This document shows positions 8,496 through 17,908 of a stretch of DNA of 64,000 nucleotides, piece by piece. Source of the DNA: Lachnospiraceae bacterium (GTDB lineage Bacteria; Bacillota; Clostridia; Lachnospirales; Lachnospiraceae); the NCBI GenBank assembly GCA_015057405.1, contig SVEK01000007.1, positions 1 to 64,000 on the forward strand. The letters run 5' to 3'. The translations under genes and the position numbers were made by a program. A model generated the notes under the pieces. The model was not told the DNA's origin. It did not search any database and saw only the letters and a program-made list of their open reading frames with translations. The stretch's first letter is position 1; every line of letters starts with the position of its first letter.

Positions 8496-10025
8496 TCACC
8501 TCTTCTTACGTTCAATCATTTCATCTATACGATTAATATATTCCCTAATGTTCTTAACGTTAGCAACTCTCTCTATGCGATAATCATTATCATCATCATT
8601 ATTTTTGGTAACAATCTTACTTGAAGCACCGGCTCCAAGAGCTATGATAGTCTGTTTTTCTTCCATTATCAGGATGTTATATATTCCCTCTTTACCCTGT
8701 TTTGAATAACCGACATTCTCAAGTACAGGATTATCACCAAGTCCCGCTTTGTTCTTTTGACGGTACATATAGTACGGAAAATATTCCGATGAAACTGCAT
8801 AATCTGCTGCTTTAGTAAGCATTCGGTCAACCACTCCCGCTGATTCCGAATCGGCATCCTTAGCTTTGTCTGCGCTATCAGCCTCATTTTTCAACTGTTC
8901 CTTCTGTTGTCTGTACATTGATGCACGCTTTACAACAAGAGAATGAACTGTAAAACTGTCCGGTTGCAATTCGTCAATATACTCAAGCGTTTTTTCAAAA
9001 TCCTCTACAGTTTCGCCCTGAAGTCCCGCAATCAGATCCATATTAATATTATCAAATCCAAGACTTCTTGCAAGCTTAAATGCTTCAACAGTCTCTTCAA
9101 CCGTATGTTTTCTTCCGATTGAATTCAAAGTATCCTGCTTCATTGTCTGAGGGTTAACAGATATTCGTGTTACTCCTCCTGATTTTAAAATTCGAAGTTT
9201 TTCTTCGTTAATACTATCCGGTCTTCCGGCTTCAACAGTATACTCCCAAACAGTATCCACGGGAAAATTCTCTCTTACAATGTCCATAAGTCTTGCAAGC
9301 TGGGTCTCATTAAGAGCAGTCGGTGTTCCTCCTCCAATATATATACTGGTAATACTCTTGTCAGGATAAATGTCTCTAACCGACTTACACTCTTTTTCAA
9401 GTGCCGTCACATAATCCTCCATCAGACTTTCTGCTCCGGGAATCCCCGATACAGGCGTTGATGAAAATGAACAGTACGTACATACAGTCGGACAAAACGG
9501 AATCCCGATATATATACTATAACCCTTTTCAAACTGTATATCATTAAGAATTCTAAGTTCTGTTGCAGCTACTGTGGTACACAAAGATGCTTTATTAAAA
9601 GTACAGTAATATTCCTGCATCATATAAGCTATCGCTTCATCAGCATTGCATCCATCCATAAGCATTTTCATAGGGAGCTTGGTCGGTCTTACACCTGTAA
9701 GAGTTCCCCACTCAAGTTCCCGCTTAAGATGCGCTGAAAGGGCTCTGTACAACACCTTTTTTAGTACGTCCCTATACATTTTACTTCCGATAATCTCAAC
9801 ACATTTATCAGCAATCTTCGTATCAGTATTATTGGAAGCAATAATCACATTGATATCATAATCCTCAAGTCTGATTAGAATACGCACAGACGCCTCTCCA
9901 TGTAATTCTGTCTGCTCATATATCTCATCTATATTGTAAGAAAGCTCTTCTCCGGGATAGAAACCCATAACAAGAGCCCTTATTTCATATTCGTACCGAT
10001 TAGTGTTGCAACTTACATTTATCAT
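8496..10025 (-). CDS. hemZ: Radical SAM coproporphyrinogen III oxidase-like HemZ
   Basis: A 509-aa protein of the HemN/HemZ branch of radical SAM enzymes. The iron-sulfur motif is CPTVCTYC (C178, C182, C185), followed by the glycine-rich SAM-binding YIGGGTPTAL. The N-terminal ~165 residues are the HemZ-type extension rather than the HemN form. HemZ is thought to convert coproporphyrinogen III to protoporphyrinogen without oxygen. No other haem genes are in the window, and some relatives have other roles, so activity is inferred. ATG at 10025 follows GAGGAATT; it is preceded in frame by a TTG. It follows the metallo-beta-lactamase gene by 17 bp. Confidence 0.85.
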   Translation of the reverse strand: MINVSCNTNRYEYEIRALVMGFYPGEELSYNIDEIYEQTELHGEASVRILIRLEDYDINVIIASNNTDTKIADKCVEIIGSKMYRDVLKKVLYRALSAHLKRELEWGTLTGVRPTKLPMKMLMDGCNADEAIAYMMQEYYCTFNKASLCTTVAATELRILNDIQFEKGYSIYIGIPFCPTVCTYCSFSSTPVSGIPGAESLMEDYVTALEKECKSVRDIYPDKSITSIYIGGGTPTALNETQLARLMDIVRENFPVDTVWEYTVEAGRPDSINEEKLRILKSGGVTRISVNPQTMKQDTLNSIGRKHTVEETVEAFKLARSLGFDNINMDLIAGLQGETVEDFEKTLEYIDELQPDSFTVHSLVVKRASMYRQQKEQLKNEADSADKAKDADSESAGVVDRMLTKAADYAVSSEYFPYYMYRQKNKAGLGDNPVLENVGYSKQGKEGIYNILIMEEKQTIIALGAGASSKIVTKNNDDDNDYRIERVANVKNIREYINRIDEMIERKKR

Positions 10026-10042
10026 CAATAATTCCTCTAACG

Positions 10043-10669
10043 TTATACATACATATTATTACGTTTCTCAAAACCTATACTAGTGTCTGCTCCATGCCCC
10101 GGATACACAATTGTATCATCCGGAAGGACAAAAAGTTTTTCTTTAACAGAATTAACAAGCTGCATCCCGTTACCTGTAGGTAAATCTGTTCTTCCTACTG
10201 ACATTTCAAACAATGTGTCACCTGCAAAAAGAACCCCTTCATCTTTGATATAGAAGCAAGAACTCCCGATAGTATGCCCCGGAGTAGCAATAACTTCAAA
10301 CTCAAGCCCTGCTTCTTTAATAACATCTCCGTCACCAAAAAACTTGTCCGCACATACAGTAACCGGACGGTGTATTTGTTTTGAACAGTTTAAATTTATA
10401 TCTTCCAAAAGTTCCTTTTCTGCCATTGGAGCATATATCACTACATCACTCTCAGAAAGGGATTTGAGTTCAGAAACTCCTCCAATATGGTCAAAGTGTC
10501 CGTGAGTAAGCAAAATAGCAGACAACACTTTACCTGACTTCTTAATTTCATCCATAATACGGTCAGCATTTCCACCCGGGTCAACTACCACACATTTATC
10601 GGAATCGTCACTTGAAAGCAAATAACAATTCGTCATAACAAGGCCAACAACAATATATTTAATAAACAT
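10043..10669 (-). CDS. Metallo-beta-lactamase fold hydrolase, glyoxalase II-like
   Basis: The 208-aa protein carries the zinc-binding THGHFDHIGG motif (residues 55-64) and later metal ligands in ATPGHTIGS, AGDTLF and VYPGHG. This pattern is that of small YqgX/YcbL-type hydrolases related to glyoxalase II. They hydrolyse thioesters such as S-lactoylglutathione-like compounds, but the true substrate is usually unknown. It lacks the C-terminal helical substrate domain of classical glyoxalase II. The start at 10669 follows GGGAGGATATG. It is cytoplasmic and sits between relA/spoT and hemZ in an apparent operon. Confidence 0.85.
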   Translation of the reverse strand: MFIKYIVVGLVMTNCYLLSSDDSDKCVVVDPGGNADRIMDEIKKSGKVLSAILLTHGHFDHIGGVSELKSLSESDVVIYAPMAEKELLEDINLNCSKQIHRPVTVCADKFFGDGDVIKEAGLEFEVIATPGHTIGSSCFYIKDEGVLFAGDTLFEMSVGRTDLPTGNGMQLVNSVKEKLFVLPDDTIVYPGHGADTSIGFEKRNNMYV

Positions 10670-10714
10670 AATATCATATCCTCCCAATAAAACCGGAATA
10701 TTCCTAAAACAATA

Positions 10715-13042
10715 TCAGCTTGAAGTCCTTTCTATATCAAGAACTCCGTCAACTGCTCTTATCTTACTTACAAGAAAACTTAAAAACTGCTTGCTTTCAA
10801 CCTTAAATCCCACATTAATTGTAGCCTTACCATTTTTAGATGTACGTACATTCATGGAATCCACATCAATGTTTCTCTCAGTGAATATCTTCGTTATATC
10901 AAATAATATTCCGCTACGATTATTGCAGTATACAATAATCTCGGTGGCATATTTTTCTTTTTCACCTTTACTTTCAGTTCTTCGCCATTCAGCTTCAATA
11001 AGCCTTTTACGCTCATCTTCCGGCATATTCATAACATTTATACAGTCAGTTCTGTGAATAGATATGCCTCGTCCTCTTGTAACAAATCCTACAATCTCAT
11101 CTCCCGGAACCGGACTGCAACACCTGGAAAAACGAACTGCCAAATCATCAATACCTTCAACAATAATTCCGCTTTTCTTTTTTGATGAAGAATTAGTCTT
11201 ATTGGTGTCCTGTTTTGCAGAACTGCTGCCAATATTCTCTAACACCTTTTCGTTGGAAATTGTTTCCATACGATGTTTTTTCCTGTATTCTTCCTGAAGA
11301 CGGTTAACTATCTGACCTTCTTTAAGACCGCCATGTCCGACAGATGCAAGCAATGACTCCCAATCCCTGAAACCATACTTTCTGAGACATACCTCCATAT
11401 ATTCGTTCTTCAGATAATCATGTATAGGAATGCCTTTAGCCTTACTGTACGCAAATATAAGTTCACGTCCCTTGGCAATATTTTCTTCCTTAAATTCTGC
11501 CCTGAACCACTGATTAATCTTGTTCTTTGCCTGAGTGCTCTTAACTATACCAAGCCAGTCACGACTCGGGCCTCTGGAATTTTGCGAAGTGATTATCTCA
11601 ATACGGTCTCCGTTCTGAATCACATAATCAATCGGGACAAGATTACCGTTAACTCTTGCTCCCACCATTTTGTTACCTACAGCACTGTGAATATTATATG
11701 CAAAGTCTATAGGAGTTGACCCCGCCGGAAGATTCTTAACATCACCGTTAGGGGTAAAGCAATACACACTGTCAGAAAACAAGTCCAAATCACTTTTAAG
11801 AAGACTCATGAATTCCTTGTTATCAGACATTTCATGCTGCCACTCAAGAATCTGTCGAAGCCATGTAAGCTTAGCCTCTTCACGATTCTCAGACTTATCT
11901 CCTTTAGCACCTTCCTTATATTTCCAATGAGCCGCTATTCCGTATTCTGCAACTCTGTGCATCTCATAAGTTCTTATCTGTATTTCAAATGGTTGTCCCA
12001 TAGGACCTATAAGAGTTGTATGCAATGATTGATATCTGTTTGCCTTAGGCATGGCAATATAATCTTTAAACCTTCCCGGAATAGGCTTGTACATCTCATG
12101 GATAACGCCCAAAGCACCGTAGCACTGCTGGTCATTTTCCACAATAATTCTCACTGCAAACAAATCATATATCTGTTCAAGGGTTTTGTTCTGATTCTTC
12201 ATCTTTTTATATATAGAAAAATGATGCTTAACTCGTCCGTCGATTGTAGCCTCAATTCCGGCATCCTTAATATGCTGTTCTACTTCTGCTACAATCCGGC
12301 TTATAAATGTTTCCCTTTCAACCTTAAGAGAGTTAAGTCTTTCAGTAAGATCATTATATATCTCAGGTATAAGATACTTCATTGACAAATCATCAAGTTC
12401 CACCTTAACCTTGGATATACCAAGTCTGTGAGCTATAGGAGAATATATGTCCATAGTCTCCCTTGCTTTTTCTTTCTGCTTCTCAGGCTTCATAAACTGT
12501 AACGTACGCATGTTGTGAAGCCTGTCTGCAAGCTTTATCATAATTACACGTATATCTTTAGCCATGGCAAGAAACATTTTACGAAGATTCTCAGCCTGTC
12601 TTTCAACTTTATCTGCAGAATAATTAATCTGTGTCAGCTTAGTAACTCCGTCAACTAAAAGAGCTACTTCGGCACCAAACATTTCTGTTATATCTTCATT
12701 GGTATATTCCGTATCTTCAACAACATCATGAAGAATACCGCCAACAATAGTCTCCTTATCCATCTCAAGCTGGGCAAGAATAATTGCCACGCAAATAGGA
12801 TGAATAATATACGGCTCACCTGACTTACGTTTCTGGTCCTTATGCGCCTTTCTGGCAATATCATACGCACGATAAATCACGTCAAGATCATCAGAAGGGT
12901 GATAATTCTTAAGCTCTTTTATCAATATGTCAAATAATGCGTCCGGTTCTTCAAAACTCTCCGGAATATGTGCCTTAAGCTCGGCATCTCTAAAATGTAA
13001 TTTTCGATAATCCGGAGCTTTCATCCAGTCAAGTGTTTCCAT
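10715..13042 (-). CDS. relA: Bifunctional (p)ppGpp synthetase/hydrolase
   Basis: A Rel-type stringent response enzyme of 775 aa that makes and degrades (p)ppGpp. Domains in order: HD hydrolase with catalytic HD at 105-106 (GGILHDVVEDTEYT), synthetase (about 250-370; RFKDYIAMPKANRYQSLHT), TGS (about 430-490; VYCFTPNGDVKNLPAGST), the zinc-finger-like region (FSRCCSPVPGDEIVGF) and C-terminal ACT (IIVYCNNRSGILFDITK). Both active sites look intact, so it is a long bifunctional Rel. The start at 13042 follows GGAGGGATAAC; the extra upstream residues in frame have no site. It heads the group relA, hydrolase, hemZ, HD-GYP protein and aspS. Confidence 0.96.
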   Translation of the reverse strand: METLDWMKAPDYRKLHFRDAELKAHIPESFEEPDALFDILIKELKNYHPSDDLDVIYRAYDIARKAHKDQKRKSGEPYIIHPICVAIILAQLEMDKETIVGGILHDVVEDTEYTNEDITEMFGAEVALLVDGVTKLTQINYSADKVERQAENLRKMFLAMAKDIRVIMIKLADRLHNMRTLQFMKPEKQKEKARETMDIYSPIAHRLGISKVKVELDDLSMKYLIPEIYNDLTERLNSLKVERETFISRIVAEVEQHIKDAGIEATIDGRVKHHFSIYKKMKNQNKTLEQIYDLFAVRIIVENDQQCYGALGVIHEMYKPIPGRFKDYIAMPKANRYQSLHTTLIGPMGQPFEIQIRTYEMHRVAEYGIAAHWKYKEGAKGDKSENREEAKLTWLRQILEWQHEMSDNKEFMSLLKSDLDLFSDSVYCFTPNGDVKNLPAGSTPIDFAYNIHSAVGNKMVGARVNGNLVPIDYVIQNGDRIEIITSQNSRGPSRDWLGIVKSTQAKNKINQWFRAEFKEENIAKGRELIFAYSKAKGIPIHDYLKNEYMEVCLRKYGFRDWESLLASVGHGGLKEGQIVNRLQEEYRKKHRMETISNEKVLENIGSSSAKQDTNKTNSSSKKKSGIIVEGIDDLAVRFSRCCSPVPGDEIVGFVTRGRGISIHRTDCINVMNMPEDERKRLIEAEWRRTESKGEKEKYATEIIVYCNNRSGILFDITKIFTERNIDVDSMNVRTSKNGKATINVGFKVESKQFLSFLVSKIRAVDGVLDIERTSS

Positions 13043-13095
13043 ATTGTTATCCCTCCTGACATTTCTCTTTAGTATAATGCCTATGACCAAAAAAT

Positions 13096-14355
13096 TCAAG
13101 TCGTATATTCTGCAATTCGACTTACACCAACGTATATTTCTGATATCTTATACCACGTTGGAAAATCTGTTATTCCGCTTTGAGGGAGCCCAAAAATTCC
13201 CTGAAATATCCTTACAGCCTCAGCCGTACCCGGTCCATATATACCATCTTCTGCAATCTTTGGAATCAATGGATAACCATTGGCTATAACATTAAGCTGT
13301 TGTTGCAATTGCCGTACTTTTTCACTTGTAACGCCAATTTCCAGATTGCTTCCGGGCCAGGATGACGGAATGCCGGATATTATCTCACTGGAGTTAATAA
13401 ATATTGAACTGCCGTAATAGTTTTGAAGAATACCTATTGCAGAGTAACCGTCATCTCCAAGATACTTTGATCCCCACTGCGACATCACACCCGGACACTG
13501 AACACGTTTTCCGTCACAATACTGGGTAAGTATCGGTTGTATTACATTTGGTCTTGACAGGTAATTGGTAAACACATTATCCACAACCCTTGATATGCTT
13601 TCAAATATATTTCTTCCGGGGATCCACTTGTGATCATAAGCTGTAGATGATGTGATAGTAAAATCGTATCCTTTGTTTCTGTACCACTCTGTAAATACCC
13701 TGTTTAGTGTAAAAGATTGTATAGCCAAGACATTGGCAATAATAGTTTCTTCCGGCCAGGTTGCATATATTTCGCTGCTGGCAACATTCTTAATGTAGTC
13801 TTTGTACGGAACATAATAATCTGTGGCAGAATTGTCACCTGGCGGACCGTCATGAACCACAACATATTCAGGAATAACAACACGGCTAAGGACAATTTCG
13901 CCTCTGTCATCCACGGGTTTTATCTCGCTTTCAAGTATTTTGGGCGGATACATTCCGAATAATGTATGGGGTCCGATAACATATAATTCAGCAGAACTTG
14001 CATCCTCTGACCGGGGTATCATGTTAACGTTCTGAATTGAACGCTCTCCTGCAAGAATTTCTATTCCATCCACCTGAACCGATTCATAACCTTCTGCACT
14101 GACATTTATATCATATTCCGAATAAGGTTGATTTGCGGAGGGCTCCATACTGTATCCTACAGGCGGTGCCGGTAATGAGATTGCTTCTGTCTGACCGGAT
14201 GCGTCAGTAACCAGTTCTTCTATCACCCTGTCAGGTTCTCCGGTATATGTTATTCTGACTCTTGTTCCCGGTATTGCTTTCCCTCCTGTAAGAGTCCTTG
14301 TATTAATCTGAAGACTGCCAAAGCTGTCTCCCGTCATTTGGGCAGAACGTACCAT
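13096..14355 (-). CDS. SpoIID-like and peptidoglycan-binding domain protein
   Basis: A 419-aa protein with three recognisable parts. Residues about 10-110 look like a carboxypeptidase regulatory-like beta domain. About 150-300 resembles the SpoIID/LytB family (VPYKDYIKNVASSEIYATWP and AIQSFTLNRV). Residues about 340-410 are a PG_binding_1 module (VRQLQQQLN and DGIYGPGTAEAVRIFQ). SpoIID-family enzymes are lytic transglycosylases of spore engulfment, but here no signal peptide or N-terminal membrane segment is visible, so location and activity are uncertain. The start follows GGAGAG closely. The gene lies between relA and a polysaccharide deacetylase, consistent with a wall role. Confidence 0.75.
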   Translation of the reverse strand: MVRSAQMTGDSFGSLQINTRTLTGGKAIPGTRVRITYTGEPDRVIEELVTDASGQTEAISLPAPPVGYSMEPSANQPYSEYDINVSAEGYESVQVDGIEILAGERSIQNVNMIPRSEDASSAELYVIGPHTLFGMYPPKILESEIKPVDDRGEIVLSRVVIPEYVVVHDGPPGDNSATDYYVPYKDYIKNVASSEIYATWPEETIIANVLAIQSFTLNRVFTEWYRNKGYDFTITSSTAYDHKWIPGRNIFESISRVVDNVFTNYLSRPNVIQPILTQYCDGKRVQCPGVMSQWGSKYLGDDGYSAIGILQNYYGSSIFINSSEIISGIPSSWPGSNLEIGVTSEKVRQLQQQLNVIANGYPLIPKIAEDGIYGPGTAEAVRIFQGIFGLPQSGITDFPTWYKISEIYVGVSRIAEYTT

Positions 14356-14450
14356 AATTCTCTCCAAACACTACACATTTTACAATTAATATATTCGAAC
14401 CTCTCCCTGTTGTTAATAAAGGACAACTAAAAATACACTTTATTTTAATA

Positions 14451-15269
14451 TTATTGAAGTTTCCATTGGTATATTTTGCTCCGTTCACTTATTATGCCAA
14501 ATGAATATCCGGCCTGCTTATACATCTTGATTATTTTGGGAAGAGCTTTTACAGTTTCTTCACTTGTTGCGGAATCATGGAGCAAAACTACCGGCTCGTT
14601 ATACATATCAAAATTGTTCCTTACATTGGCAACTATGGCAGCAGCACCCGGATCTCCTATGGAATCTTCTCCGCTTACATTCCAGTCACAGTATTCCAAT
14701 CCGTTCTTTTTCAGTCTGTTAACTATTTTTTTTCTAAAACCATTAAGATAACAATTATTACTGCCCCACGGAAATCTGTATACTAAAGGAACTACATCGG
14801 TTTTTTTCATTATTATTTCTTCGACCTTCATAACATCTTTATAATAAGCATCCTCCGATGCATATATTATATCAGCTTCATGGGAATACGTGTGTACACC
14901 TATTTGGCACCCCATCTTTTTCATTCTTTTAAGACTTGGTACCGTTTTAGAATTAATCTGGTTTCCGATTAAGAAAAATGTTGCACGAACATTATTATCT
15001 TTAAGAATATCAAGAATCTCTTCCGTACATTTACTCGGACCGTCATCAAATGTAAGAAATACTGTCTTTTTTTCCTTTGACACTTTATTCCCCATTACCG
15101 GAACTGAGTAATCCATATTATATATTTTATCGGTTGTCAAATCAGTTACCCCGGCGTAATAAGAAGTGTATAGCCGTTCCACGTTGTTACCTACAACTTT
15201 GTTTTCCCATATAACACAACCTAAAACTATGATTATTGTGAGGATGAACCCCTTCATTTTTGCTGACAT
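14451..15269 (-). CDS. Membrane-anchored polysaccharide deacetylase
   Basis: A NodB-family deacetylase of 272 aa. An N-terminal signal anchor (residues 6-21) is followed by the catalytic domain: TFDDGP (73-78, with the base and metal Asp), metal-binding HTYSH (126-130), RFPWGSNN (about 165) and LLHDS near the end. Members remove N-acetyl groups from peptidoglycan or other polymers at the cell surface; PdaA/PdaB relatives act in sporulation. The exact substrate is not evident. A hairpin separates it from hflX, and a wall-domain protein follows 95 bp downstream. Confidence 0.88.
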   Translation of the reverse strand: MSAKMKGFILTIIIVLGCVIWENKVVGNNVERLYTSYYAGVTDLTTDKIYNMDYSVPVMGNKVSKEKKTVFLTFDDGPSKCTEEILDILKDNNVRATFFLIGNQINSKTVPSLKRMKKMGCQIGVHTYSHEADIIYASEDAYYKDVMKVEEIIMKKTDVVPLVYRFPWGSNNCYLNGFRKKIVNRLKKNGLEYCDWNVSGEDSIGDPGAAAIVANVRNNFDMYNEPVVLLHDSATSEETVKALPKIIKMYKQAGYSFGIISERSKIYQWKLQ

Positions 15270-15277
15270 ATATTAAT

Positions 15278-15316
15278 AAACCACCGACATTTTTACTAAT
15301 TATATGCCGATGGTTT
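15278..15316 (-). terminator. Hairpin terminator between hflX and the deacetylase gene
   Basis: Reading leftward, AAACCATCGGCA pairs with TGTCGGTGGTTT (one or two G-U pairs) and is followed by ATTAATA. It sits 4 bases after the hflX stop. The T-run is weak. Confidence 0.5.
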
Positions 15317-15319
15317 TAA

Positions 15320-16564
15320 TCAAATGTCTATATGAATATTTTTAGGTACTTTTGCTTTAATAAATATTCCGTCTTCCCTGTATTCTTCCTCAAGGAGTTT
15401 TCCGTATTTTCTTATATCCTGAATCTTGCCCGCATCCTTGTACCGGACAACCTGTTCAATAAGTCGCATCCCGTCATCAAGAAGCTTTGCAATGTGTTCA
15501 AGCAGTTTATCAAGTCCAATCTGCTTCTTTGCTGATGCCCTTACCACAATATTGCTCTTCATATCACGTACCATAAACTGTTCATCTACGGCCTTGTCAA
15601 TTTTATTGTACAAAGTAATAATAGGCTTGTCAGAAACACCTAACTTATCAAGCGTTTCATATACTACATCCATCTGCATGTCACAAGCAGGATTACTTAT
15701 ATCTACCACATGAAGAATAATATCTGCATATTTGGCTTCCTCAAGAGTACTCCTGAAAGCATCAATAAGATTATGCGGAAGTTTATTGATAAAGCCGACA
15801 GTATCAGTAAATAACACCTGACTTCCGTCCTCATACTCATACATTCTGGTTGTCGGATCCAACGTTGCAAATAACTTGTCTTCCTCTAATATTCCTGCAC
15901 CTGTAAGAGTATTAAGAAGAGTTGATTTGCCGGCATTGGTATACCCTACTATTGCAACAAGGGGAATTGAACTATCCATTCTCTTACGTCTGGCAATATC
16001 TCTTGTTCGCTTTACCTCATCTAACTCCCTGCCAAGAATAGAAATCCTTTCTCGTATAAGACGTCTGTCCATTTCAAGTTTTTTTTCACCGGGTCCTCTT
16101 GTTCCGATTCCTCCTCCAAGTCTTGAAAGAGAACTTCTGAGTCCGATAAGTCTTGATGCCCTATACTTTAGCTGGGCAAGTTCAACCTGTATTTTTCCTT
16201 CTTTGGTTATTGCCCTCATTGCAAATATATCAAGAATCATAATTGTGCGGTCAATAACTTTTGTATGAAGCACAGCCTCAATGTTTCTAAGCTGCGCCGG
16301 AGATAATTCATCATCGCAAACAACAGTGTCAATATCGTATTCTTCAACTAATTCCTTAAGTTCTTCAAGCTTACCTTTTCCCACATAAGTTCCCGGATGA
16401 AAAGCCTCTCTGTTCTGTATGGTCTTGTACACTGTTTCTCCACCGGCAGTATGCGCAAGTTCCTCTAACTCATCAAGAGATTCCATAACCTCTTCTTCAT
16501 TGCCAATGGCAACTCCTACAAGAAGCAGCCTTTCTGCATTTTCCTTTGTCTCATATAAACTCAA
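15320..16564 (-). CDS. hflX: Ribosome-associated GTPase HflX
   Basis: HflX binds the ribosome and splits or rescues stalled ribosomes under stress. The 414-aa protein has the N-terminal HflX domain (TYVGKGKLEEL, GPGEKKLEMDRR), the coiled middle region and the G domain with P-loop GYTNAGKSTLLN, switch GTDTVGFI-like FTDTVGFINKLP and NKIDK. TTG at 16564 is the preferred start because AAAGGTG lies just upstream and homologues begin at that point; ATG at 16582 would add six residues without a clear site. It ends next to a hairpin. Confidence 0.94.
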   Translation of the reverse strand: MSLYETKENAERLLLVGVAIGNEEEVMESLDELEELAHTAGGETVYKTIQNREAFHPGTYVGKGKLEELKELVEEYDIDTVVCDDELSPAQLRNIEAVLHTKVIDRTIMILDIFAMRAITKEGKIQVELAQLKYRASRLIGLRSSLSRLGGGIGTRGPGEKKLEMDRRLIRERISILGRELDEVKRTRDIARRKRMDSSIPLVAIVGYTNAGKSTLLNTLTGAGILEEDKLFATLDPTTRMYEYEDGSQVLFTDTVGFINKLPHNLIDAFRSTLEEAKYADIILHVVDISNPACDMQMDVVYETLDKLGVSDKPIITLYNKIDKAVDEQFMVRDMKSNIVVRASAKKQIGLDKLLEHIAKLLDDGMRLIEQVVRYKDAGKIQDIRKYGKLLEEEYREDGIFIKAKVPKNIHIDI

Positions 16565-16625
16565 AACATCACACCTTTTCATAAAACTTGTTATATACTT
16601 TTCTTAGGTACACGATAATTCACAT

Positions 16626-17831
16626 CTAATTCTCTGTTCTGGTTTTGATGTATTCGTATTCTTTACTCATATTCTCATCCGTGTATATATCCAAATAAGC
16701 AGAAGCAAGCTCTTTCGCAGTATTATAGTCACCTATATGTTCATAAGCCACAACCCGGTTGAACAATAACTGCTGCCTTATCTTTCCTGCTGCCATGGCA
16801 ACACCCTTATCTAACCATGTAATCGCTTCTTCGTACCTTTGAAGCTCAAGCAGGCATCCACCCATCTGATTACAGTATTCAGCATTCTTCCCTGCCGGAT
16901 TTTGTTCTGTATATTCATTGTATTTCTCAATGGCGCCTTCAAAATCACCCTTATCCTGACATATCTTTCCCAGATAATACAAAGCATTATTGTTTCCTGA
17001 TTTTAGTGCCTTACTAAACTCTTTGTTTGCCACATCCAAATCACCTTTATAATAATTGAATATTGCTCTGTAAAAAACGTTTTCCTTATCATCACCGATT
17101 TCCGAAAGAGCCGTGTCCAAAACCTCCAGACTTCCTGACTCATCCTGACTCTCTTTAAGAGTCAGATAAAGACCTATATAAGCCTGGTAGTTATTCTCAT
17201 TTTCTTTTACAGCCAGTCGGAAATCTTCAATAGCACCGGTTATATTATCCATAGCATATTGTGTCTCACCGCGCCCAAGATAATACTCTGACATAACATC
17301 TGCTGAGTCATCTCCGTCTTCAAGCAGCTTGTTCCAATATTCTAATGCACTCTTATAATTCGTAAGTTTCATCTCACAATTGGCCATATAAGACGTCAAA
17401 TCTTCATTGAGCTCTTCAAGTTCCTCTGTTTTAAGGGCAATCTCAAAATATCCCTTTGCCTGTTCAAAGTTTCCCTCATTGAAAAATGCAATCGCCATTC
17501 CTCTGTATGCTCTTTTATTATTCTCCCTAACAATCCTGTTATCCATATCCCGGACAACCAGACCAAATTGCTTTCTTGCGTCCTCATATTGACCTAATTC
17601 AATAAGAGTCATTCCGTATGCAATATAATATTCTGCCTTATCAGGATTAGCTTCTATCGCGGCAACAAATGATTCCGCAGCTTCGGTATATTGCCCTTCT
17701 TCATAATAATCCATTCCCATGTCATAACTTTTACCTGCTTTGCCGGAACATCCGGTAAGTCCGATAGTCATAATCAAGGTACAAACAAAAGCCATAATTC
17801 GCCATGTATTAATCTGATTTTTATTCATCAT
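16626..17831 (-). CDS. TPR-repeat lipoprotein
   Basis: The 401-aa product has a lipoprotein signal (hydrophobic residues 11-26 ending LTGC, lipidated C28) followed by about eight tetratricopeptide repeats (for example YYEEGQYTEAAESFVAAIEANP and NALYYLGKICQDKGDFEGAI, each part of one repeat). TPR arrays mediate protein-protein contacts, so this is likely a surface scaffold exposed outside the membrane; no enzyme motif is present. ATG at 17831 (MMNKNQ) follows GGAGTGAG. It starts 77 bp after the ECF transporter gene and could be its last operon member, but no functional link is shown. Confidence 0.8.
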   Translation of the reverse strand: MMNKNQINTWRIMAFVCTLIMTIGLTGCSGKAGKSYDMGMDYYEEGQYTEAAESFVAAIEANPDKAEYYIAYGMTLIELGQYEDARKQFGLVVRDMDNRIVRENNKRAYRGMAIAFFNEGNFEQAKGYFEIALKTEELEELNEDLTSYMANCEMKLTNYKSALEYWNKLLEDGDDSADVMSEYYLGRGETQYAMDNITGAIEDFRLAVKENENNYQAYIGLYLTLKESQDESGSLEVLDTALSEIGDDKENVFYRAIFNYYKGDLDVANKEFSKALKSGNNNALYYLGKICQDKGDFEGAIEKYNEYTEQNPAGKNAEYCNQMGGCLLELQRYEEAITWLDKGVAMAAGKIRQQLLFNRVVAYEHIGDYNTAKELASAYLDIYTDENMSKEYEYIKTRTEN

Positions 17832-17908
17832 GTCAGTCTCACTCCGCTTTTTAAGATAGAATTCAGATAACATTTTAGCATATATACAGCATTTTGTGAA
17901 ACATAATA

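Noticed and set aside
13096-14355. Sporulation SpoIID itself
   Set aside because: The domain architecture (added beta domain and peptidoglycan-binding module, no signal anchor) differs from classical SpoIID, so only a related domain is claimed.
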